A stretch of 64,000 bases of DNA from the NCBI GenBank assembly GCA_020630435.1, contig JAHDBJ010000027.1, forward strand, positions 1 through 64,000. Reading direction: 5' to 3'. Below the pieces are notes generated by a model. The model worked only from the letters and a program-made list of their open reading frames with translations, had not been told where the DNA came from and searched no databases. How positions within the stretch are numbered: position 1 is the first letter of the stretch; every line of letters begins with the position of its first letter. The DNA comes from Saprospiraceae bacterium. Lineage in GTDB: Bacteria > Bacteroidota > Bacteroidia > Chitinophagales > Saprospiraceae. Below, piece after piece: positions 8,553-16,822 of this stretch. Made by a program: the position numbers and the translations under genes.

Positions 8553-10064
8553 TTACGTCACTTCTTCAAATACTTTTTTCAAAGCAAGCTGCATTGTTTG
8601 TTTTTCTAATTTATCGTTTACGATTCGAGCATCAGCCGCACGAACTTTACAGTCCATAATATCACAACGTTCACAGGTCGTATTGACAATTTTGGAAGGA
8701 ACAGAAGGATCATCCGTAAAATTTAGTTTTTCACGTAAAGCATCATTTACTAAATAACCTACAGTTACACTTACATTATTTTCAGGATTGTTATGGGCGG
8801 GGCCCGCAAGACTCATACAGATATATTCATCTTCTGAACCTTTATACTTAGAGCGTTGGATAGCTACAAGATATTCATGATCACTCTCTGATAATTTTTT
8901 TAAAATATCAATAGAAACCCATCTACGGCAATAATGCTCATTTAGACCACTACGATGTGGATGATGCTGCCGATTAAGGTGTAGTACCCTAGACAAGAAG
9001 TAATGCCCATCATCGTTCTCATTCATTCGCAAAAAGAAGAGTTGTTTTAAGTTGAAAAACTTAGGAATAATATTCGTAAGGCGATGAAAAATGAGTTCGG
9101 GAGCAGCATTATAATTTCTACCAATTTTTAGAAACGCTATTTCCTTCCATGTACTATTACTTGAAAAATTTCTAATATCTTCAATTAACCTATCTCGATT
9201 AACAATTAAGGCAATGGAGAAATAGTTTGATTTAAAATTATTCAAGACGACTTCAAAGTTATTCTTAGATTGAATAGGAGATGTGTAAGAACGCTCCTTA
9301 ATTTCCATAAAATTGAAAGCAAGTTCTTGACCAAAAAGAAAAGTTTTTTGTCGGTCATTTAATCCTTCTTGAAGCAATAATTTTTTTCTATTGGGAATAT
9401 AAACAGAGCGTAATTTGTTCAGCTCAGGATGAGCAGATAAACCACCATCATCAATTTGATATTTATATTCTTTTATTAAAATTGTTTTAAAAAAATTAGA
9501 AGTAAAATTCCCATCTGTAGGAATATTAAATTGTTCAATACATTGATCAACTTGATATTCAATTTCTTCAAAATAATTATAGTGCATTTCTTGATAAGCT
9601 CTTAATGCACCAAAATAAAAATTCTCATCTTGAAGTGCATAATTTCTTGATAACTCTACAAGCGTCGAAATAAATGCACCAACTCTAGTAGGAGAGTTAG
9701 CAATGATTTCAATTACTTTACCCAACTCAATTCCAAATAAATCTAGCGGCAATTCACTAAGGAAATTCGATTGTAAAAGTTCTCCAACCGCAGAAAGACT
9801 ACCACTTAACTGGTCAGAGACCAATTCTTCGGGACTTACACCCAAGGTTTTAGCTAAGGAAACAATCTTATCTTGTTTTGGGAATTTCTTACCTTTCTCT
9901 ATCTCATTAAGATAGGAAACAGAAAGAGAAGAGGCTTCAGAAAGTTCTTTAAACGACAAGCCGTTCGCAGTACGTAACTGTTTAACCTTTAGCCCAAAAA
10001 TAATTTTTCTATTTTGTTCTTTAATGTTCACGTGTGGTATAGTCTTTTGTGTTTTCCTATGCAA
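8553..10064 (-). CDS. XRE-family regulator with ScfR/RamB-like C-terminal domain
   Basis: The 503-residue protein has an N-terminal Cro/C1 helix-turn-helix at about residues 27-82 (LRTANGLSFKELSEASSLS then SYLNEIEKGKKFPKQDKIV). Its long C-terminal part ends in the cysteine signature CERCDIMDCKVRAA (about 465-480), which fits the short-chain fatty acyl-CoA regulator domain (DUF2083) found after an IrrE-like region in ScfR, RamB and PrpC-type regulators. No HExxH is visible in the middle region, so peptidase activity is unlikely. Such proteins regulate central carbon genes in other bacteria; the targets here are unknown. It is divergent from tgt across about 100-170 bases. Confidence 0.82.
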   Translation of the reverse strand: MHRKTQKTIPHVNIKEQNRKIIFGLKVKQLRTANGLSFKELSEASSLSVSYLNEIEKGKKFPKQDKIVSLAKTLGVSPEELVSDQLSGSLSAVGELLQSNFLSELPLDLFGIELGKVIEIIANSPTRVGAFISTLVELSRNYALQDENFYFGALRAYQEMHYNYFEEIEYQVDQCIEQFNIPTDGNFTSNFFKTILIKEYKYQIDDGGLSAHPELNKLRSVYIPNRKKLLLQEGLNDRQKTFLFGQELAFNFMEIKERSYTSPIQSKNNFEVVLNNFKSNYFSIALIVNRDRLIEDIRNFSSNSTWKEIAFLKIGRNYNAAPELIFHRLTNIIPKFFNLKQLFFLRMNENDDGHYFLSRVLHLNRQHHPHRSGLNEHYCRRWVSIDILKKLSESDHEYLVAIQRSKYKGSEDEYICMSLAGPAHNNPENNVSVTVGYLVNDALREKLNFTDDPSVPSKIVNTTCERCDIMDCKVRAADARIVNDKLEKQTMQLALKKVFEEVT

Positions 10065-10232
10065 TAGTTTTAAAAATATACGCTCAAATTGAGAAAACAG
10101 TATATTAATATAAACGATTTTATTACGAATTAGTGAATTTTCGCTGCAATTTAAGGCTTTTTTGTGAAAGTTTTCGATTCATGGTTCAAAGTTCAAACAA
10201 CATTGATAACTTTGTCCAAAAATTATTTTGCT

Positions 10233-11363
10233 TTGAAGTTTATATTACAATATACAGATAAAGTCTCTTCGGCAAGAGCTGGACAAATAGAGACAGACCA
10301 CGGAACAATAGAAACACCGATCTTCATGCCTGTGGGTACGGTAGCTACCGTAAAGGGAATTCATCAACATGAATTAAAAGAGGATATTAAAGCCCAAATT
10401 ATTCTAGGGAATACCTATCATTTATATCTACGACCAGGAGTAGACATTTTACGCCAAGCAGGTGGTTTACATCGTTTTAATGGGTGGGATGGTCCTATTT
10501 TGACCGATAGTGGGGGGTATCAAGTCTATTCATTAAGCCAACGTAGAAAAATAAAAGAGGAAGGAGTGACTTTTCGTTCACATATTGATGGTTCAAAACA
10601 CTTTTTTTCTCCAGAAAATGCAATGGATATTCAACGAATAATAGGAGGAGATATTATTATGGCATTCGATGAATGCACTCCTTATCCCTGTGATTATCAT
10701 TATGCCAAACGTTCTATGAAAATGACGCATCGTTGGTTAGAACGTTGTTGTAATCATTTTGATAAAACAACTGATTTGTACGATTATACACAAACGTTGT
10801 TTCCCATTGTACAAGGGAGTACATATAAAGACCTAAGAAAAGAATCGGCAGAAACTATTGCTTCTTTTGAACGTGAAGGCAACGCTATAGGAGGTTTATC
10901 CGTTGGAGAACCAGCACCTGAAATGTACGAAACAACAGCCTTAGTTTGTAGTATTTTACCAAAAGATAAACCCCGTTATTTGATGGGGGTTGGTACACCT
11001 ACAAATATATTAGAGTGTATTGCCCTAGGAATCGATATGTTTGATTGTGTATTGCCTTCTAGAAATGCTAGGCATGGATTATTATACACTCGTCGAGGAG
11101 TTATGAATATGAAAAATGCCAAATGGAAAGATGATTTTTCGCCAATTGATGAGGAATCTACCTGTAAGACAAGTCGTTTTTATACAAAGGCTTATCTTAG
11201 ACATTTATTTCAAAGTCGTGAACTATTAGCAGCTCAAGTTGCTACCTTACACAATTTAAGTTTCTATCTTTGGTTAGTTGGAGAAGCACGAAAAAGAATT
11301 ATAGACGGGACTTTTTTACAATGGAAAAATAAAATGGTACAATCACTTGAAGTAAGATTGTAA
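10233..11363 (+). CDS. tgt: Queuine/preQ1 tRNA-ribosyltransferase
   Basis: Tgt exchanges guanine 34 for preQ1 in tRNAs with GUN anticodons. The frame is open from a GTG at 10164, but homology begins at LKFILQYTD, so I prefer the TTG at 10233, giving 376 residues, the usual length. Catalytic blocks are clear: MPVGTVATVKG, LTDSGGYQVYSLS (first Asp), MAFDECTPYP, GGLSVGEP, and MFDCVLPSRNARHGLLYT (second Asp). The zinc site is altered: the usual CxCxxC reads SxCxxS (residues around STCKTSRFYTKAYL), keeping one Cys and the later His (LHNL). I recall loss of these cysteines in other Bacteroidota, so it is probably lineage-wide rather than inactivating. lptG follows after 5 bases. Confidence 0.95.
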   Translation: MKFILQYTDKVSSARAGQIETDHGTIETPIFMPVGTVATVKGIHQHELKEDIKAQIILGNTYHLYLRPGVDILRQAGGLHRFNGWDGPILTDSGGYQVYSLSQRRKIKEEGVTFRSHIDGSKHFFSPENAMDIQRIIGGDIIMAFDECTPYPCDYHYAKRSMKMTHRWLERCCNHFDKTTDLYDYTQTLFPIVQGSTYKDLRKESAETIASFEREGNAIGGLSVGEPAPEMYETTALVCSILPKDKPRYLMGVGTPTNILECIALGIDMFDCVLPSRNARHGLLYTRRGVMNMKNAKWKDDFSPIDEESTCKTSRFYTKAYLRHLFQSRELLAAQVATLHNLSFYLWLVGEARKRIIDGTFLQWKNKMVQSLEVRL

Positions 11364-11368
11364 AACAA

Positions 11369-12448
11369 ATGAAAAAAATTGATAAATATATTATTGGCAA
11401 ATACCTCAAAACAATCTTGTTTTGTATCCTTATCTTTTCGCTAATATCGGGTGCAATTGATATAAGTGAAAAACTGGATGATATTATAGAAGACAACCTA
11501 AGTTTTGGTTTTTTTGTTAAAGAATACTTCATTTATTTTATTATGTTTATTAATGGTCAATTGATGCCATTATATGCCTTAATTGCAGTTATATTTTTCA
11601 CCTCTAGAATGGCCTATAATTCAGAGATCATTTCTATTCTAAATGCTGGCGTGAGTTTTGGTCGTTTGCTTCGACCTTATATTATTTCGGCTATTATTGT
11701 TTGTATTGTTCACTTGTGTCTAAATCATTTTATCATTCCTTTAGGAAGTGAAAAAAGGGTCGCTTTTTCAAATAAATATCTAAAATCGAATAACGACAAA
11801 GCAAAGACCAAGCAAGTCCATATGTTTATCAATCCCAATGAAAAAATTTATTTGGACACCTATAATAAAAGAGATAGTTCAGGTAATAATTTTAGTTTAG
11901 AAATATTAAAAGATGGGAAAATTGAATCTATCCTTTCAGCTACCTCCATTAAATGGAAAGAACCGCCAAGTTTATGGACTTTAAGAAATTACAATATACA
12001 TACCTTCAATGGTTTAAATGAAAGCATCGTTAGTGGGATGAAAATGGATACAACAATTAATTTTACGCCAGAGGATTTTGTGAATTTTGGTGACTCACAA
12101 CAAGCTTATAGTAGCATAGAGCTTCAACGATACATCAATAAACAAAGGGCAAGAGGTGCAGGAGGATTTGAGCGTTATCAAATTGAGTTACATCGACGGA
12201 CTTCCGATGCCATAACAATTATTATACTAACGCTGATTGGTGTCGCCTTGGCTTCTCGAAAGGTTCGAGGAGGAATGGGATTGCATTTGGCTTTAGGAGC
12301 AGGTATAGGTTCTTTATTTATTGTAATGATGCAATTTTCAGCAACCTTTGTAACCAATGGTGGGTTGGATCCATTATTAGGAGTTTGGATTCCGAATATA
12401 ATCTTTTCAATTGTGGCTGCTTTTTTGGTTTTTAATGCCCAAAAATAA
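11369..12448 (+). CDS. lptG: LptF/LptG-family LPS export permease
   Basis: This 359-residue inner-membrane permease belongs to the YjgP/YjgQ family, which with LptB drives lipopolysaccharide out of the membrane. Three membrane segments lie in the N-terminal part (about 15-35, 55-80, 98-120), a periplasmic jellyroll domain covers about 125-265, and three more segments follow (about 275-295, 302-322, 330-355). It follows tgt with a 5-base gap, a conserved pairing in Bacteroidota. Whether it is the F or G paralogue cannot be settled from one copy; the symbol is by convention. Confidence 0.88.
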   Translation: MKKIDKYIIGKYLKTILFCILIFSLISGAIDISEKLDDIIEDNLSFGFFVKEYFIYFIMFINGQLMPLYALIAVIFFTSRMAYNSEIISILNAGVSFGRLLRPYIISAIIVCIVHLCLNHFIIPLGSEKRVAFSNKYLKSNNDKAKTKQVHMFINPNEKIYLDTYNKRDSSGNNFSLEILKDGKIESILSATSIKWKEPPSLWTLRNYNIHTFNGLNESIVSGMKMDTTINFTPEDFVNFGDSQQAYSSIELQRYINKQRARGAGGFERYQIELHRRTSDAITIIILTLIGVALASRKVRGGMGLHLALGAGIGSLFIVMMQFSATFVTNGGLDPLLGVWIPNIIFSIVAAFLVFNAQK

Positions 12449-12535
12449 GTTTTATAACTTATTTATACTTTTTCTATTTTAGAATAATCTATACTTTATG
12501 TGTATTTTTAGAATGTGTTTTGTAATAAATACAAA

Positions 12536-12617
12536 GAAGTTGTTTAATAATGAAGGTTTATTTTAATTATAAGTGCTTGTATCTCAATACTTCATCATTC
12601 TATTTTTAAACAGCTTC
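12536..12617. mobile_element. Palindromic MITE-like element, medium class (copy A)
   Basis: This 82-bp element opens GAAGTTGTTTAATAATGAAG and closes ATTTTTAAACAGCTTC; the ends are imperfect inverted repeats. It shares its left 55 bases with the 163-bp copies and then joins directly to their right end, as expected from internal deletion. Both flanks are AAA. It lies between lptG and the next gene. Confidence 0.8.
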
Positions 12618-12631
12618 AAATCTAAAATACT

Positions 12632-13627
12632 ATGTCAAAGTCCCTTCAAGCGTTATTATTTGAAAAGATTAAAACCTACGTGCCAGAACATTCGGTACTA
12701 GAATTGGAAATTGCCAAAGTATTAGGTTGTAAAGCAGAAGATATTTTTTCAATGCTTCGGGGGCAAGGAGAATTATCATTAAACGATGCGCAGAAACTCG
12801 TTCAACATTATGCAATATCATTGGATCATTTACAAGAAGCTAAACCTTCTGTAATTCCATTTCGTTTTCGAGCAATTGATTATAACTTGGTGAGTCTAGA
12901 AGATTATTTCAAAGCTTTACTTAATGAATTAAAAGCAGTAGATGTATTTGGACCTAGGAAACTAACCTATGCGGCTAATGATTTTCCTATCTTTTCCTTA
13001 TTTCAATTTCCACTTTTAGCGGCGTTTAAGCTGTATTTTTGGGGGAGAACGGTTTACAATTTACCCTCTTTTCAAAGTGAGCCTTTTGATATAAAAAACA
13101 TAAATACAACCAATCTCAAATTAGGAGAACGAGCTTGGCGCCAATATTTGAAAATGCCTTCTGTAGAGGTCTGGAGTTCTGATATTGTCAATAATGTATT
13201 AAAACAAATTTTTCATGCCTGGAAGTACAATTTTTTTAAAGATAAAAAAGATGCTTTAGCAATTTGTGATAAGATAACCGCATTATTAAAACATATTGAA
13301 AAGCAAGCCGAATTAGGTCGAAAATTTCATCCTAAAAACTATCCACCCAAACGTGAAAATTTTCAATTGTATTATAATGAAGTCTCCATTTCAAATAACA
13401 CTATTTTATTTGCAACAGAAGATTTAAGCATTGCTTTTGTGTTACAAAATACGCTCAATTACCTCGTGACAGACCACCGTATATTTTGCTTGCAAACAGA
13501 TGCATGGCTAAAAAATTTAGTTCAAAAATCAACACTAATTAGCCTACAAAATGAGGATTTACGCAAAAATTTTTTTGAAAAGCTAAATCAAAATATTGAA
13601 TTTGTCAAAGCAGAAATTGACGGCTAA
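12632..13627 (+). CDS. Uncharacterised protein with HTH-like N-terminus
   Basis: The 331-residue soluble protein has an N-terminal helical segment (about residues 15-68, VLELEIAKVLGCKAEDIFSM...LSLNDAQKLVQHYAISLDHL) that reads like a degenerate Cro/C1 helix-turn-helix. The long C-terminal part is mostly helical with many aromatic residues and no recognised enzymatic motif. Proteins of this build occur in Bacteroidota as putative regulators (BetR-like); I cannot assign a target. Its ATG lies 15 bases after the end of palindromic copy A, so that element sits in its leader. Its stop codon abuts the symporter stop with no gap (convergent). Confidence 0.68.
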   Translation: MSKSLQALLFEKIKTYVPEHSVLELEIAKVLGCKAEDIFSMLRGQGELSLNDAQKLVQHYAISLDHLQEAKPSVIPFRFRAIDYNLVSLEDYFKALLNELKAVDVFGPRKLTYAANDFPIFSLFQFPLLAAFKLYFWGRTVYNLPSFQSEPFDIKNINTTNLKLGERAWRQYLKMPSVEVWSSDIVNNVLKQIFHAWKYNFFKDKKDALAICDKITALLKHIEKQAELGRKFHPKNYPPKRENFQLYYNEVSISNNTILFATEDLSIAFVLQNTLNYLVTDHRIFCLQTDAWLKNLVQKSTLISLQNEDLRKNFFEKLNQNIEFVKAEIDG

Positions 13628-15322
13628 CTAATGCTCAATCGCAGCACCTGCTCCCCTAGGAATACGAATATTCTCTACCAATTCTTGAACGTCTTTAGGT
13701 GGTGCAGGTGTAAACCTAGAAACAATAATTGAAACAATAAAATTGACCAGCATTGCAATTGCTCCAAATCCTTCAGGAGAAATACCAAACCACCAATCTT
13801 CTTTTCCGCCGCCACCAAAATAACCGAGTTTAAATTTTAGCATATAAAACAACATTAAACTAATACCGACGACCATTCCCGCTACGGCTCCTTCTTTATT
13901 CATCCTTTTGGAAAAGATGCCTAATATGATGGCAGGAAAAAAAGAGGCAGCAGCTAGTCCGAAGGCGAGCGCAACGACCGCAGCGACAAAACCAGGGGGA
14001 TAAATACCAGCTAGCCCAGCAACAATAACGGCAAAAATAGCCGCCATCCTTGCCCATATCAGTTCTCCACGCTCACTAATATTAGGGTTGATTTGTTTTT
14101 TTATTAAATCATGCGCAATGGAAGTAGAAATGACCAATAATAAGCCCGCAGCCGTCGAAAGGGCAGCAGCTAACCCACCTGCGGCAACTAATGCAATAAC
14201 CCAATTGGGTAACTGAGCAATTTCAGGGTTTGCCAATACCATAATATCTCTATCAATTGTAAGCTCATTAGCTTTCGTGTCAGCTACATATTGTATTTTG
14301 CCATCTTGATTTTTATCTTCAAATGTAAGCAATCCAGTATCCTCCCATTTTTTAAACCACTCAGGCATTAAGGTATATTCTTTATTACTGACGGTATCAA
14401 TCAAATTGGTACGAGCAAAAGCTGCAATAGCGGGTGCAGTCGTATATAAAATAGCAATGAAGATTAGGGCATAACCCGCCGACTTTCGAGCATCTTTAAC
14501 TTTTGGAACGGTAAAAAAACGAACAATTACATGAGGCAATCCCGCAGTTCCTACCATTAGTGCTAGTGTTATCGCAAAAACATCTACCATCGATTTTGTA
14601 CCAGAAGTATATTCGGCAAAACCGAGTTCGGTATGAAGTCCATCTAATTTGTCCAAGAGATAGATGCCTGAACCATCACTTAGAGTACCTCCAAATCCTA
14701 CTTGAGGAATAGGATTTCCTGTCATTTGTATAGAAATAAAAATAGCAGGTACCATAAAAGCAAAAATCAAAACACAATATTGAGCAACTTGGGTATAGGT
14801 AATCCCTTTCATTCCTCCTAGTACCGCATAAAAGAAGACAATCGTCATTCCAATGACGACACCTGTTGTAATATCAACCTCCAAAAATCGTGAAAAGACC
14901 AATCCGACGCCACGCATCTGTCCAGCAACATAGGTGAAGGATACAATAATAGCACAAATTACAGCAACAGTTCTAGCCACATTTGAATAATACCGATCTC
15001 CTATAAAATCAGGTACAGTAAACTTTCCAAATTTTCTTAGATAGGGAGCAAGTAATAATGCCAATAAAACGTAGCCACCCGTCCAGCCCATTAGAAATAC
15101 AGCACCATCATACCCCATAAATGAAATAAGCCCTGCCATAGAAATGAAAGAAGCCGCAGACATCCAGTCGGCAGCCGTTGCCATACCATTAGCAAGAGGA
15201 GAAACACCACCTCCTGCGACATAAAAATCTTTAGTAGAGCCTGCTCTAGACCAGATAGCAATACCTATATATAGGGCAAATGTTAAACCTACTATGATAA
15301 AAGTCCAAGTTTGAACTGTCAT
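13628..15322 (-). CDS. Sodium:solute symporter, VC_2705-like large subunit (acetate-type SSS family)
   Basis: This 564-residue transporter has about 13 hydrophobic segments of the SSS fold. The N-terminal blocks are typical (FYVAGGGVSPLANGMATAADWMSAASFI; GWTGGYVLLALLLAPYLRKFGKFTVPDFI). An extramembrane insert at about residues 305-375 contains EDKNQDGKIQYVAD, an EF-hand-like calcium loop, and DRDIMVLANPEIAQLP, both features of the subgroup paired with DUF4212 proteins. Such pairs probably take up acetate or other small carboxylates with Na+. The DUF4212 gene lies 39 bases upstream on the same strand, so they form an operon. Confidence 0.92.
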   Translation of the reverse strand: MTVQTWTFIIVGLTFALYIGIAIWSRAGSTKDFYVAGGGVSPLANGMATAADWMSAASFISMAGLISFMGYDGAVFLMGWTGGYVLLALLLAPYLRKFGKFTVPDFIGDRYYSNVARTVAVICAIIVSFTYVAGQMRGVGLVFSRFLEVDITTGVVIGMTIVFFYAVLGGMKGITYTQVAQYCVLIFAFMVPAIFISIQMTGNPIPQVGFGGTLSDGSGIYLLDKLDGLHTELGFAEYTSGTKSMVDVFAITLALMVGTAGLPHVIVRFFTVPKVKDARKSAGYALIFIAILYTTAPAIAAFARTNLIDTVSNKEYTLMPEWFKKWEDTGLLTFEDKNQDGKIQYVADTKANELTIDRDIMVLANPEIAQLPNWVIALVAAGGLAAALSTAAGLLLVISTSIAHDLIKKQINPNISERGELIWARMAAIFAVIVAGLAGIYPPGFVAAVVALAFGLAAASFFPAIILGIFSKRMNKEGAVAGMVVGISLMLFYMLKFKLGYFGGGGKEDWWFGISPEGFGAIAMLVNFIVSIIVSRFTPAPPKDVQELVENIRIPRGAGAAIEH

Positions 15323-15361
15323 TGTTTTTCGTTTTGTTTTTTAAATATTAGAAAAATGATT

Positions 15362-15619
15362 TCATTTTTCATCTACATCGAATTCCTTATCGAGTTTATT
15401 CATCAAATAGACATATACAAAGATGAGTAACACAAAAACATATATTGATCCTTGTTGAGCGAACCAAAATCCTAATTTGAAGCCGCCTAGGCGAATTTGA
15501 TTGAGTTGTTCTACAAGTAGAATACCAAAACCATAAGAAACAATAAACCAAATGGATAGTAAGATGACGAGGTATCTAAGATTTTTTTTCCAATAATTAT
15601 CTAAATTTTTATTATTCAT
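15362..15619 (-). CDS. DUF4212 small subunit of a sodium/substrate symporter
   Basis: The 85-residue protein has two membrane segments (about 15-35 and 50-72) and the family core YWKKNLRYLVILLSIWF...SYGFGILL and FKLGFWFAQQGSIYVFVLLIFVYVYLMNKLDKEF. DUF4212 proteins are invariably coded just ahead of the VC_2705-type SSS subunit, as here, and are thought to be its accessory subunit. It is divergent from murB, with 62 bases between the starts. Confidence 0.93.
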   Translation of the reverse strand: MNNKNLDNYWKKNLRYLVILLSIWFIVSYGFGILLVEQLNQIRLGGFKLGFWFAQQGSIYVFVLLIFVYVYLMNKLDKEFDVDEK

Positions 15620-15646
15620 GGTGTTCGAATTTAGGATAAGGAGTAA

Positions 15647-15679
15647 TTGCGAATATAATTAAATAAAACCTTACTTTTG
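15647..15679 (+). promoter_or_regulatory. Candidate Bacteroidota promoter ahead of murB
   Basis: TTG at 15647-15649, a 22-base spacer, then TACTTTTG at 15672-15679, matching TAnnTTTG. The annotated ATG at 15682 would fall before the expected transcription start (about 15685), so either this is not the promoter or MurB starts at the GTG at 15700. Confidence 0.4.
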
Positions 15680-15681
15680 TA

Positions 15682-16710
15682 ATGATTAAAAATAATAGTG
15701 TGGAACAATTTGGCATTTCCTTAAAACAGTACAATACATTTTCTATTGACATTAAAGCAAAACGGCTAGTAAGGATTCATAATGAAGAGAAACTAGTTGA
15801 GTTTATAGATTCTAATGAAGAAGAACTCTTTATACTTGGAGGAGGGAGTAATATCTTATTTACAAAAGATGTAGATAAAACGATTTTGAAAAATGAACTT
15901 AAAGGAATAAATATTCTTGAGAAAGATGAATCGACTGTTAAAGTAGAAGTAGGAAGTGGTGAAAATTGGCATGAATTGGTGTTATGGACACTAAAAAATG
16001 ATTTTGGAGGAATTGAAAACCTTTCACTTATACCAGGAACAGTGGGTGCGGCACCAATTCAGAATATTGGTGCTTATGGAGTAGAACTTAAAGATGTTTT
16101 TATTGCTTTAGAAGCTATTCATATAAAAACAGGAGAGCGGAAAAGATTTTCTAAGGAAGATTGTAAATTTGGTTATCGTGAAAGTATTTTTAAAAAATCT
16201 TTTAAAGGACAATATTTTATAATAAAAGTCATTTTAGAATTAACCTGTAGTAAACACCAACTACATACTTCCTACGGACCAATCCTAAAAACCTTAGAAG
16301 AAGAGAGTATAGACGTTCCAACAATTCAAGATATTAGCCAAGCGGTTATAAAAATTCGTTCTAGTAAATTGCCAGACCCTCAAAAAATAGGTAATGCGGG
16401 GAGTTTCTTCAAAAACCCTGAAATCCCTATAGCTCAGTTTCAGGATTTTATTAAAAAATATCCAGAAGCACCCCATTATATTATAAACGAACAAAAAGTA
16501 AAAATCCCTGCAGGTTGGTTGATACAAGAATGTGGATGGAAAGGTAAAAGAGAAGGAGATGCAGGATGTCATAAGTTTCAGGCATTAGTTCTTGTAAACT
16601 ATGGAAAAGCTAAAGGAAAAGAAATTTTAAATTTAGCAAAACGCATACAAAAGTCTGTTTTTAACAAATTTGGAATAGAGATTGTGCCTGAAGTGAATAT
16701 ATTTTACTAA
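15682..16710 (+). CDS. murB: UDP-N-acetylmuramate dehydrogenase
   Basis: MurB reduces UDP-GlcNAc-enolpyruvate to UDP-MurNAc with NADPH in peptidoglycan synthesis. The 342-residue length and motifs match the type I (E. coli-like) enzyme: SLKQYNTFSI at the N-terminus, FAD-binding LGGGSNILFT (about 50-60), NLSLIPGTVGAAPIQNIGAYG (about 113-133), the type I tyrosine in FGYRESIFK, the catalytic serine in NAGSFFKNP, and the glutamate in the C-terminal IVPEVN. The ATG at 15682 is the longest start; a GTG at 15700 is possible because of the promoter-like sequence just upstream. The gene is divergent from the symporter operon. Confidence 0.95.
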   Translation: MIKNNSVEQFGISLKQYNTFSIDIKAKRLVRIHNEEKLVEFIDSNEEELFILGGGSNILFTKDVDKTILKNELKGINILEKDESTVKVEVGSGENWHELVLWTLKNDFGGIENLSLIPGTVGAAPIQNIGAYGVELKDVFIALEAIHIKTGERKRFSKEDCKFGYRESIFKKSFKGQYFIIKVILELTCSKHQLHTSYGPILKTLEEESIDVPTIQDISQAVIKIRSSKLPDPQKIGNAGSFFKNPEIPIAQFQDFIKKYPEAPHYIINEQKVKIPAGWLIQECGWKGKREGDAGCHKFQALVLVNYGKAKGKEILNLAKRIQKSVFNKFGIEIVPEVNIFY

Positions 16711-16822
16711 AACAAAATACATCGTCAAATTGTTATCGTATATTGTACGGTGTTAAGAGTCTTTGAATTTGTTAACCAAAGTAATTGAAAAACAATCCCC
16801 CCAATCAATTTAATTGTTACAA

